Positions 1 to 6,153 of a stretch of DNA of 6,709 nucleotides are shown here, piece by piece. Position numbers and translations under genes: made by a program. The stretch is from NCBI GenBank assembly GCA_039812085.1, contig JBDHZU010000110.1, forward strand, positions 1 through 6,709. Direction: 5' to 3'. Numbering within the stretch: the first letter of the stretch is position 1; each line of letters opens with the position of its first letter. Source of the stretch: JBDHZU01 sp039812085 (GTDB taxonomy: Bacteria > Actinomycetota > Actinomycetes > S36-B12 > UBA10799). The notes below the pieces were generated by a model. That model did no database searches, was not told where the DNA came from, and saw only the letters and a program-made list of their open reading frames with translations.

Positions 1-161
1 TTGTCTGGCTTATCCCCCGCTTGTGCAGCGTTCACTGAGGGAGATGCCGTCGGGCTTGGAGGTGGACTTGCTACCGCAGGGGCCGCCGAAAGCATGAGAA
101 TGGTTGCTGTTGAAACAGCCCCCCACGCAGCGTGGCGCCGCCGTAACCAGATGTCGCGCAT
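1..161 (-). CDS. Secreted protein of unknown function, N-terminal fragment
   Basis: The frame opens at ATG 161-159 and is still open at the left window edge, giving 53 complete codons. The start reads MRDIWLRRRH, a positively charged n-region. A hydrophobic core follows (about 11-28, including AVSTATILMLSAAP), then an AVA signal peptidase I site near residue 31. The mature start SPPPSPTASPSV is Pro/Ser/Thr-rich, typical of a flexible linker at the actinobacterial cell surface. There is no lipobox cysteine, so it is probably exported rather than a lipoprotein, and there is no clear twin-arginine motif beyond the RRR run. An in-frame TAG five codons upstream makes this ATG the first available start, and TTGGA in front could serve as a weak ribosome site. 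It follows the thioesterase by 56 bases. The function lies outside the window; a peptidase or cell-wall enzyme would be typical but cannot be claimed. Confidence 0.75.
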   Translation of the reverse strand, partial: MRDIWLRRRHAAWGAVSTATILMLSAAPAVASPPPSPTASPSVNAAQAGDKPD

Positions 162-195
162 AGTTCCAACAGGCTATGCACAGCAACCTAAATTC

Positions 196-212
196 GACGG
201 GCATGACCCGCC
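196..212. terminator. Weak hairpin after the thioesterase gene
   Basis: On the minus strand GGCGGG and CCCGTC pair around TCATG, giving a 6-bp stem with one G-U pair, followed by GAATTTAG. It begins five bases after the TAA stop and lies before the secreted-protein start. The T-tract is poor in this direction. In the plus direction the stem is followed by GGGTTTT. It may be a weak terminator or attenuator of the gcvP transcript; support is modest. Confidence 0.3.
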
Positions 213-217
213 GGGTT

Positions 218-673
218 TTAGGACTTCTTCTTGTTGGGCTTGAGCGTCCACACGATCGACATTTCACCGGTCACAGTGCCGTCTTGCGTCGCAATTTCAA
301 CATCGACGGTGAACTCCGGACGTTCGCCAGCATCTAGTTCGGCCAGGATGTCGTCACGGGTACGAGACATCACAGCGGTAGCGGTGACGTCTCCCATGGC
401 CAACTTCCGGTACTTGATGGTGGACTCCACAGCAAGCGGGGTGGCGTCGGCGAGACGGTCCCCGAAAGCAGCAAAGACCAGCGCACCTGACGCCGATTCA
501 GCCAACGTGAACATTGCGCCAGCGTGAGGGCCACCCACGTGGTTGTGATACGCCGCCTGGTCCGGCAACGTCATCACAGCTCGCTGTAGCTGCAAGTCAT
601 CGAATCGCAATTGCAGGGTGCCCACCATGGGCACTGCTTGCGGGAAACTCTGCTTTACCAGTTCCAAGTCCAT
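218..673 (-). CDS. Hotdog-fold thioesterase-like protein (DUF4442/PaaI type)
   Basis: A 151-residue cytoplasmic protein with the hotdog pattern. The N-terminal strand region is GTLQLRFDDLQLQRAVMTLP, followed by NHVGGPHAGAMFTLAESASG (44-63), the position of the central helix and active-site loop in PaaI-like enzymes. Strands AVESTIKYRKLAMGDVTA and EFTVDVEIATQDGTVTGEM follow, and the tail is lysine-rich. Such proteins usually hydrolyse acyl-CoA thioesters, but substrate and activity cannot be read here; DUF4442 members are largely uncharacterised. The ATG at 673 is preferred because AGGGTG (685-680) is well spaced before it. A GTG at 682 gives three more residues without its own ribosome site. 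It follows gcvP by ten bases and is probably co-transcribed. No link to glycine cleavage is evident. Confidence 0.85.
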   Translation of the reverse strand: MDLELVKQSFPQAVPMVGTLQLRFDDLQLQRAVMTLPDQAAYHNHVGGPHAGAMFTLAESASGALVFAAFGDRLADATPLAVESTIKYRKLAMGDVTATAVMSRTRDDILAELDAGERPEFTVDVEIATQDGTVTGEMSIVWTLKPNKKKS

Positions 674-683
674 GGCGGACACC

Positions 684-3542
684 CTAAGCGTCGGAGGTTT
701 CGAACGATTCCACTGGTGGGCAGGAGCACATCAGATTTCGGTCTCCATAGGCCCCGTCGATACGCCCCACTGGCGGCCAATACTTGTCTGGTCGAACCCC
801 GGTGGGCCAGGCTGCGATTGATCGTGGGTAGTCACGATCCCACTCGTCAGCGCTGACCACAGCCGATGTGTGTGGTGCCAGTCTCAGCGGAGATGCGGTG
901 ACGTCGATGCGCCCAGCCTTCACATCTTCGATCTCAGCGGCAATGGCAATCATCGCGTCGCAGAAGCGATCGAGTTCGTTCTTATTCTCGCTCTCGGTCG
1001 GTTCGACCATGAGCGTGCCAGCGATCGGGAAGGACATCGTGGGGGCATGGAAACCGTGATCCACCAGTCGTTTGGCCACATCGTCAACAGTGACTCCGGT
1101 GACCTTGGTCAGTTCCCGTAGATCGAGGATGCATTCGTGGGCAACCAACCCGTGTTGTCCGACGAACAGCACTGGGTAGTAGTCCTTCAACCGAGCGGCA
1201 ATGTAGTTCGCAGCTAATACCGCATGCGCTGTCGCATCAGTTAGCCCCTGCGCCCCCATCATGCGGACGTAGGCATACGGAATGGGAAGAATTCCGGCGC
1301 TGCCGTACGGGGCACCACTGACCGCTCCAACCACTGACTCGCGCATTGCCTGTGTGCCGAGTGGGTGTCCAGGCAGGAACGGCACTAAATGTTCGGCCAC
1401 TCCAATCGGCCCGACTCCAGGCCCTCCTCCCCCATGGGGGATGCAGAAGGTCTTGTGCAGGTTGAGGTGCGAAACGTCAGACCCGAACCCTCCAGGCTTG
1501 GCCCAGCCAACCAGCGCGTTGAGGTTTGCCCCGTCCACGTACACCTGACCACCGGCCTGATGAACCAGGTCCGCCACTTCGGTCACGGTGTCTTCATAAA
1601 CGCCGTAGGTGGACGGGTAGGTGATCATGATCGCTGCCAGATCATCAGCATGATCGGCGATCTTTGCTTTGACGTCCTCCAGATCGAGACGTCCATCCTC
1701 CAAGTTCTTGACCACGACAACCCGCATTCCCGCCATCGCTGCACTGGCAGCGTTGGTGCCGTGCGCACTGGACGGGATCAAGCACACGTCACGTTGCCCC
1801 TGGCCCATCGATTCGAGATAAGCCTTGATGGCGAGCAGACCGGCGAATTCCCCTTGAGATCCAGCATTGGGCTGCAAGCTGACGGCGGCATAGCCGGTTA
1901 CAGCGGACAACCACTGTTCCAACCGATCAGTCAGTGCGCGGTAGCCCTCAGCAGTCCCCTGCGGAGCAAACGGATGGATATCGGCAAACCCGGGCCACGT
2001 GATGGGTTCCATCGCCGCAGCGGCATTGAGCTTCATCGTGCACGAACCCAGCGGGATCATCGTCCGATCCAGCGCAAGGTCAGCATCGGCCAAGCGACGC
2101 AACCAACGCATCATCTCGGTCTCGCTGTGGCGCGACGAGAACCACGGATGTTGCATGAACTCGCTGTGCCGGGCAAACCGTTCGACCAGACCGATTCCCT
2201 CATGAGGTTGCCCGACTGGCACGTTCAGAGCAGCAGCCAGTTGGTCGAGAACTGCTTCCGTGGTGACCTCGTCCACAGTGATCGAGAACTGCGAATCATC
2301 GACCAGGCGGACATCAATCGACGCGTCGGCAAGTTGCTCGACGACGTGTGCCGCTAGTGGCTCGTCGTGGGAGAACAGCACCGTGTCGAAGAAGCCTTCG
2401 TGCACCAGACGCCAACCCGACAGTTGTTGAACGGTGGCAGCTACCTGGATCGCTGTCTGATTGATGCGTTGCGCAATTTCGACCAGTCCTACTGGACCGT
2501 GATAGGCCGCATATAACGCAGCAATATTTGCCAACAACACCTGCGAGGTACAGATGTTGCTGGTCGCCTTCTCACGTCGAATGTGCTGCTCGCGAGTCTG
2601 CAACGCCAAGCGGTATGCCGGACGCCCCGCACTGTCTTCGCTCACTCCCACAAGGCGGCCAGGAATCGACCGTTCCATCCCTTCTCGCACCGCCATAAAT
2701 CCGGCATGTGGGCCACCGAACCCCAGTGGTACACCAAATCGTTGAGCAGAACCAATCGCGATATCGGCCCCCCACTCCCCTGGCGGGGTGAGCACAGTGG
2801 TGGACAACGGGTCCACTGCGGCGGTCACGAGTCCGCCAGCTTCACTGATGGCTGCGGCAAACTCGCTAGGGTCCCAAATCCGACCAGAACTTCCCGGCAG
2901 GCTGACCAAAGCTCCGGCATAGTCCGAAAGATCCAAGGAGTGCCATCCAGCCAGATCGCGAATGTCCAGCTCTATCCCCTGCGGCAATGCTCGGGTCTGC
3001 AAAACAGCCAGGGTCTGCGGATGTGTATCGGCATCAACGAGGTACCGATTCCGTTTGCCCTTCGTCATCCGAAGGGTGAGCCCCATCGCCTCCGCCGCCG
3101 CTGTAGGTTCGTCCAACAGTGATGCGTTAGCGATCGGAAGACCTACGAGATCGCTGATCAGGTTCTGGAAGACGAGCAAGAGTTCGAGGCGACCTTGCGA
3201 AATTTCTGGTTGATAGGGCGTGTAGGCGGTGTACCAAGCGGGGTTTTCCAGCACATTGCGTCGGATTACTGCTGGCAGGACACTTCGGTGATAACCCAGC
3301 CCGATCAATGGGATGCGTGACTCATTCTGGCCAGCTAGTTCACGTAACTCCGCCTGTACCTCGAACTCCCCCAGCGCATCGGGCAGATCGATTGCGGTCG
3401 TGTCCAAGACAGAATCTGGGATGGCGGTGCGCATCAGGTCGTCGAGTGAACCGAAGCCGACCGACTTCAACATGTCTGCGGTGTCGTCGTCAGTGAAGCC
3501 GATATGGCGCTTCACATAGTTGTCATCTGGACGATTCACCAC
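684..3542 (-). CDS. gcvP: Glycine dehydrogenase (decarboxylating), P-protein
   Basis: A 952-residue single-chain P-protein, the same size as the E. coli enzyme (957). It decarboxylates glycine with pyridoxal phosphate and transfers the aminomethyl group to lipoyl-GcvH. The N-terminal half (about 10-440) has the KRHIGFTDDD opening, GLGYHRSVLPAVI, ENPAWYTAYTPYQPEISQGR and REQHIRREKATSNICTSQ. The C-terminal catalytic half (about 450-940) has MIPLGSCTMKLNA, SAHGTNAASA, VDGANLNALVG and the PLP lysine Lys697 in SHLNLHKTFCIPHGGGGPG. No motif is missing. The GTG at 3542 is the first start after the hairpin. A second GTG at 3539 has better spacing (seven bases) from the AGGGG site at 3551-3547, so true length may be 951. 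gcvH lies upstream across three regulatory genes and the BFN gene, and gcvT is not nearby. The thioesterase-like gene starts ten bases after the TAG stop. Confidence 0.98.
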   Translation of the reverse strand: MVNRPDDNYVKRHIGFTDDDTADMLKSVGFGSLDDLMRTAIPDSVLDTTAIDLPDALGEFEVQAELRELAGQNESRIPLIGLGYHRSVLPAVIRRNVLENPAWYTAYTPYQPEISQGRLELLLVFQNLISDLVGLPIANASLLDEPTAAAEAMGLTLRMTKGKRNRYLVDADTHPQTLAVLQTRALPQGIELDIRDLAGWHSLDLSDYAGALVSLPGSSGRIWDPSEFAAAISEAGGLVTAAVDPLSTTVLTPPGEWGADIAIGSAQRFGVPLGFGGPHAGFMAVREGMERSIPGRLVGVSEDSAGRPAYRLALQTREQHIRREKATSNICTSQVLLANIAALYAAYHGPVGLVEIAQRINQTAIQVAATVQQLSGWRLVHEGFFDTVLFSHDEPLAAHVVEQLADASIDVRLVDDSQFSITVDEVTTEAVLDQLAAALNVPVGQPHEGIGLVERFARHSEFMQHPWFSSRHSETEMMRWLRRLADADLALDRTMIPLGSCTMKLNAAAAMEPITWPGFADIHPFAPQGTAEGYRALTDRLEQWLSAVTGYAAVSLQPNAGSQGEFAGLLAIKAYLESMGQGQRDVCLIPSSAHGTNAASAAMAGMRVVVVKNLEDGRLDLEDVKAKIADHADDLAAIMITYPSTYGVYEDTVTEVADLVHQAGGQVYVDGANLNALVGWAKPGGFGSDVSHLNLHKTFCIPHGGGGPGVGPIGVAEHLVPFLPGHPLGTQAMRESVVGAVSGAPYGSAGILPIPYAYVRMMGAQGLTDATAHAVLAANYIAARLKDYYPVLFVGQHGLVAHECILDLRELTKVTGVTVDDVAKRLVDHGFHAPTMSFPIAGTLMVEPTESENKNELDRFCDAMIAIAAEIEDVKAGRIDVTASPLRLAPHTSAVVSADEWDRDYPRSIAAWPTGVRPDKYWPPVGRIDGAYGDRNLMCSCPPVESFETSDA

Positions 3543-3554
3543 GGCACCCCTGCA

Positions 3555-3580
3555 GGACTCACACGATCAGTAGTGAGTCC
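3555..3580. promoter_or_regulatory. 8-bp hairpin or inverted repeat upstream of gcvP
   Basis: GGACTCAC (3555-3562) and GTGAGTCC (3573-3580) are perfect inverted repeats around a 10-base centre. They lie between the stop of the MerR-like gene and the gcvP ribosome binding site, which starts four bases away on the minus strand. No T-run follows on either strand, so a classical intrinsic terminator is unlikely. It may be an operator for a dimeric regulator, or an RNA hairpin that affects processing or gcvP translation. Confidence 0.5.
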
Positions 3581-3604
3581 AGGGTAAGCGGTGAGGCGAC
3601 GAAG

Positions 3605-4213
3605 TCAGCCAGTGCGCAGAGCGCGTCGTGCCGCGAGTTCGTCCTCAGAGCCAGACGGCACGAGAACCTCGCCTGTGGCTCGCTCTGCTGGCATCTCAGA
3701 CAGGGAGCCTTCGACTTCTTGCCAGACACGACCGACAGCGATTCCGAAGACGCCTTGTCCGCCTCGAACCAAGTCGATGACTTCTGACTCAGAGGTGCAT
3801 TCGTAGATGCTGGCACCATCGCTCATCAAGGTGATGTTCGCCAGGTCGTGGACTCCGCGCTGGCGCAGGTGATCCACTGCGGTACGGATGTTCTGCAGTG
3901 AGACACCGGTATCCAAGAGCCGCTTCACGATCTTGAGAACCAGGATGTCGCGGAAGCTATACAGACGTTGGGTGCCCGATCCACTGGCCGTACGAACAGA
4001 CGGTTCGATCAAGCCGGTACGAGCCCAGTAGTCCAACTGCCGGTAGCTGATCCCTGCAGCTGCGATCGCAACCGTTCCGCGGTAGCCGGTATCGACGGCA
4101 TCAAGAGCATTCACGCCATCGTCGAACAGTGCGGCTTGGCCGAGAGGTGCAGGAAGGGAGTCAAGGGTTTCGTCGAGGTCAACCTTGATGCCAGAACCAA
4201 CAACCTCGTTCAC
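3605..4213 (-). CDS. MerR-like transcriptional regulator, Rv1830 type
   Basis: A 202-residue protein from the GTG at 4213, chosen for its strong Shine-Dalgarno. The variable N-terminal region includes QAALFDD (25-31), like the GLFPDD motif I recall in Rv1830. The MerR winged helix follows at about 43-117: GYRGTVAIAAAGISYRQLDYWARTG as helix-turn-helix, then SGSGTQRLYSFRDILVLKIVKRLLDTG and LQNIRTAVDHLRQRG. The C-terminal part (about 120-175) contains LANITLMSDG, IYECTSESEVIDLV and GGQGVFGIAVG, conserved in the actinobacterial orthologues and possibly an effector or dimer module. The ligand is unknown. The region from 43 to 160 is very well conserved against the mycobacterial protein as I remember it. 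An ATG at 4315 would add 34 residues of unlikely sequence without a good ribosome site. It is followed 62 bases later by gcvP and may regulate it (inference). Confidence 0.9.
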   Translation of the reverse strand: MNEVVGSGIKVDLDETLDSLPAPLGQAALFDDGVNALDAVDTGYRGTVAIAAAGISYRQLDYWARTGLIEPSVRTASGSGTQRLYSFRDILVLKIVKRLLDTGVSLQNIRTAVDHLRQRGVHDLANITLMSDGASIYECTSESEVIDLVRGGQGVFGIAVGRVWQEVEGSLSEMPAERATGEVLVPSGSEDELAARRALRTG

Positions 4214-4217
4214 GCTG

Positions 4218-4225
4218 CTCACCTC
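4218..4225 (-). promoter_or_regulatory. Ribosome binding site that fixes the second MerR start
   Basis: On the minus strand GAGGTGAG is a long match to the Shine-Dalgarno consensus. GAGG ends eight bases before the GTG at 4213. It decides the start codon, because the open frame continues far upstream, through the spacer and into the BFN gene, without conserved sequence. The in-frame GTG at 4222 lies inside this site and has no such signal itself. Confidence 0.65.
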
Positions 4226-4330
4226 GAAGTCTGTAGCTATGGGCGTGTGCCCTGTGCAACTGCCTGTTCGGAACCGTAGGGAAGCCGCCGGTCCGGTGCA
4301 ACCTGCAACGCACATCCTGGAAAGAAAACT

Positions 4331-4345
4331 CTCAAGTATCTTGAG
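4331..4345. promoter_or_regulatory. Perfect palindrome, probable operator
   Basis: CTCAAG and CTTGAG form a perfect inverted repeat with 6-bp arms around a 3-base centre. It lies in the only non-coding stretch over 100 bases in the window, between the BFN gene and the second MerR-like gene. It overlaps the proposed -10 element of the promoter for the latter. A short symmetric operator over a -10 element, upstream of a regulator gene, suggests autoregulation, but this is inferred and the binding protein is unknown. It is too short, and lacks a T-tract in the right place, to act as a terminator. Confidence 0.5.
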
Positions 4346-4362
4346 TCTAACCCTGATGTCTA
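4335..4362 (-). promoter_or_regulatory. Probable promoter of the merR-gcvP unit
   Basis: Reading the minus strand, TAGACA (4362-4357) resembles a -35 hexamer and GATACT (4340-4335) a -10 hexamer, separated by 16 bases. The local sequence is AT-richer than its surroundings and is followed by a T-rich run. It would leave an untranslated leader of about 110 bases before the GTG of the MerR-like gene. Neither hexamer is perfect, so this is a candidate only. The position is right for separate transcription of the second regulator, gcvP and the thioesterase. Confidence 0.4.
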
Positions 4363-4379
4363 GGTTGAGGGTTGTCCGG

Positions 4380-4880
4380 TCATGTGGGGCTTTCCTCCGG
4401 GTTTTGCCCACCGGGGGTGTCGTTGAAGTCATCGGGAGAAACCGAGTCGAGGAATTCGCGGAAAGCCTCAACCTCTTCCTTCTCCTCTTCTGGAACATCA
4501 ATTCCCGCTTCTGCAAGCACTCCATCCGCGACCCGCACAATTGCCGCTGTGCGCAGAGCAAGCGCAATCGCATCCGACGGTCGGGCGCTGACGGTGGTGC
4601 CATCGGAGAATTCCAATGATGCGTAGAAGACTCCGTCAGCCAAGTCGGTAATCGAAACTCCGGTGAGCTGCCTGTCGAAGGCACCAATCACGTCCCGCAA
4701 CAGATCGTGGGTGAGTGGACGCGGCGGCTCGACACCTTGCTGAGCAAAAGCGATGGCAGTCGCTTCAACAGCACCGATCCAGATGGGTAGGTAGCGCTGT
4801 CCTTCCAGATCACGAAGCAGGACGACAGGTTGATTGGCGGGCATATCTACCCGCACTCCGACAACCTCGACCTCAATCAC
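4380..4880 (-). CDS. Bifunctional nuclease (BFN/DUF151) family protein
   Basis: A 166-residue protein. The BFN domain covers about 1-130 with family motifs LLRDLEGQRYLPIWIG (21-36), EATAIAFAQQG (39-49), RPLTHDLLRDV (54-64) and RPSDAIALALRT (100-111). The C-terminal 40 residues are acidic and end in a disordered tail, with EEEKEEVEAFREFLDSVSP as a likely helix. A structure is known for a bacterial member of the family (Thermotoga TM0160), and a plant relative was described as having DNase and RNase activity. The function of the actinobacterial member (Rv1829 type) is not established. The start is GTG at 4880, because an in-frame TAG lies only three codons upstream (4892-4890). The Shine-Dalgarno is weak (GGTGAC). 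It follows the ftsR-like gene by 25 bases and is likely the last gene of the gcvH transcript, since a promoter-like region follows. Confidence 0.9.
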   Translation of the reverse strand: MIEVEVVGVRVDMPANQPVVLLRDLEGQRYLPIWIGAVEATAIAFAQQGVEPPRPLTHDLLRDVIGAFDRQLTGVSITDLADGVFYASLEFSDGTTVSARPSDAIALALRTAAIVRVADGVLAEAGIDVPEEEKEEVEAFREFLDSVSPDDFNDTPGGQNPEESPT

Positions 4881-4905
4881 GTCACCAGCCTACGCCGATG
4901 ACGTC

Positions 4906-5640
4906 TCAGCGAGTGGTGCGTGACGCTTGCAGCGAAACGTTGTCGTGGACCAGCGCCGAGTGCAGCCGCAGGATTGCGGTTGTGACATCGGTGATCTCTT
5001 GGGTGGGCTCACCATCACCACCACGTTGGCTGTCGATCAGTTGCTCGGCCAAGTCAGCTTGACGTTGTGCAGCGGTCACAAGCGGGCGCAGGTGGCGTGC
5101 ATCCAGGCCACATTCCTGCAGTTCCACCACTAACCGGCAGATACTCACAGCCTCAGCACCATAGTCCTGGGTTTGGGGGTGCTGACGAATGATGCCGAGC
5201 TTGCCGATCTCGATGATGTCTGCAACGGAAAGCCCGGTTTCGTCTCGCAGTTCGCCCAGACTCACGCGTACCGGCACATCGTCAAGCGCTCGAATGTCGA
5301 TGACTGCGCTGTCGTCGAGGTCAACGCTAGGAATCTGAGGCGTCTGGTCATTCGGGGCGTTGGGAACGAAACCGCGATCCAGCTTGTCCAGGTTGTCTTT
5401 GATGACGCGCAAAGGAAGGAAGTGGTCACGCTGCATGCGAAGTGTGTAGCGGAGCCGATTAACGTCAGCGGGCGAAAACTTCCGGTAGCCAGTCGGCGTC
5501 CGGACTGGGGTGACGAGTCCCTCGCTCTCCAAGAAGCGAATCTTGGAAACCGTCATGTTGGTGTCGGGGAACTCTGACTGCAGGATCTCCAAGACCGTGC
5601 CAATCGTCATGAGATCGCTTTCAACGACTGGTTGACCCAC
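4906..5640 (-). CDS. ftsR: MerR-family transcriptional regulator, FtsR (Rv1828) type
   Basis: A 244-residue cytoplasmic DNA-binding protein. The MerR winged-helix domain spans about 12-85, with TIGTVLEILQ, the recognition helix in VSKIRFLESEGLVTP and the wing in TPTGYRKFSPADVNRLR. MQRDHFLPLRVIKDNLDKL then replaces the long coiled coil of classical MerR proteins. A linker (about 90-125) leads to a second helical module (about 126-200) beginning VSLGELRDETGLSV. This arrangement and the place after a GarA-like gene match Rv1828/FtsR; FtsR in Corynebacterium activates ftsZ. The effector is unknown, and no metal-binding cysteine set is present. The chosen start is GTG at 5640, preceded by a G-rich Shine-Dalgarno (GGGGGG, nine bases upstream). 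An ATG at 5610 (MTIGTVL) is an alternative giving 234 residues. Homologues often carry such a short N-terminal extension. It is probably in one operon with the FHA gene. Confidence 0.9.
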   Translation of the reverse strand: MGQPVVESDLMTIGTVLEILQSEFPDTNMTVSKIRFLESEGLVTPVRTPTGYRKFSPADVNRLRYTLRMQRDHFLPLRVIKDNLDKLDRGFVPNAPNDQTPQIPSVDLDDSAVIDIRALDDVPVRVSLGELRDETGLSVADIIEIGKLGIIRQHPQTQDYGAEAVSICRLVVELQECGLDARHLRPLVTAAQRQADLAEQLIDSQRGGDGEPTQEITDVTTAILRLHSALVHDNVSLQASRTTR

Positions 5641-5646
5641 GGCCGT

Positions 5647-6153
5647 TCACCCCCCGGTTGCAGCCGCCCCCGAAACGAAGCGGAAGCGGTACTTACCAAT
5701 CTGAATCTCGTCACCATTCGCCAATTCAGCGCTGTCGACTCGCTGGCGATTGACGTAGGTGCCGTTGAGACTACCTAAATCCACGAGCTTCCACGCCGTT
5801 CTGTCGAACTCAAATTGGGCATGCTGACGCGAGACGGTGATGTCGTCCAGAAAAATGTCCGTTTCTGGAGCACGACCGGCGGTCATGTTTTCTCCGGTCA
5901 GCTCGACGGTTGAACCCGCAGCAGGCCCACGGACAATCATGAGCAACGCGGTGCCAGGCTCAAGTTCTGGCCCAGAACCGACAGACGGCAGCGGGCCAGA
6001 ATCGACCGGATTCGTCCCGAGCGCGTAAATCGTCCCAGTGATCTCTTGACTGTCAGCCACGCGGCTACCTGCCACTGCTGTACCGCAAACCGCGCAGAAG
6101 CGATCAGCCGGAGACAACGTCCGGCCGCAAGTGCTACACGTTGAAGCGCTCAT
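5647..6153 (-). CDS. garA: Zinc-ribbon and FHA domain protein, GarA/OdhI type
   Basis: A 168-residue protein with two parts. Residues 6-23 form a short zinc ribbon, CSTC then CAVC with ten residues between the pairs. A flexible linker follows (about 25-65). A forkhead-associated domain covers about 69-160 with the signature GR (93-94), DIFLDD (99-104), TVSRQHA (106-112), GSLNGTYVN (127-135) and ANGDEIQIG (145-153), very close to mycobacterial GarA. FHA domains bind phosphothreonine. GarA and OdhI inhibit 2-oxoglutarate dehydrogenase and act on glutamate metabolism depending on phosphorylation by PknB/PknG. The usual ETTS phosphorylation motif is missing; the linker instead has EITGTIYAL (37-45), so Thr39 or Thr41 may be the equivalent site (inference). 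It sits between gcvH (ATGA overlap) and the ftsR-like gene (6-base gap). A GAGGG Shine-Dalgarno precedes the ATG. The FHA call is firm; the GarA role is inferred from domain and position. Confidence 0.92.
   Translation of the reverse strand: MSASTCSTCGRTLSPADRFCAVCGTAVAGSRVADSQEITGTIYALGTNPVDSGPLPSVGSGPELEPGTALLMIVRGPAAGSTVELTGENMTAGRAPETDIFLDDITVSRQHAQFEFDRTAWKLVDLGSLNGTYVNRQRVDSAELANGDEIQIGKYRFRFVSGAAATGG

Noticed and set aside
2..97. Plus-strand frame open from the left edge to a TGA at 95-97
   Set aside because: It is antisense to the signal-peptide frame, which has a start, n-, h- and c-regions; 32 codons on the other strand are weaker evidence.
10..204. Cysteine-rich small minus-strand frame (ATG near 204) that could suggest a peptide
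   Set aside because: It overlaps the signal-peptide gene in another frame, has no good ribosome site, and no maturation genes are near.
1428..1441. Perfect 14-bp palindrome TCCCCCATGGGGGA
   Set aside because: It falls in gcvP and is explained by the codons for the conserved PHGGGG loop next to the PLP lysine.
1389..2357. Long plus-strand open frame of over 300 codons
   Set aside because: It lies wholly antisense to gcvP, whose motifs are intact; the product has no recognisable domain and the frame reflects codon bias of the gene below.
3543..3604. Glycine riboswitch ahead of gcvP
   Set aside because: The gap is only 62 bases and shows none of the conserved aptamer core; just one simple hairpin is present.
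4214..4687. Upstream extension of the second MerR-like frame into the BFN gene
   Set aside because: The extension overlaps the well-supported BFN gene in another frame, has no conserved sequence and lacks a ribosome site; GTG 4213 has a strong one.
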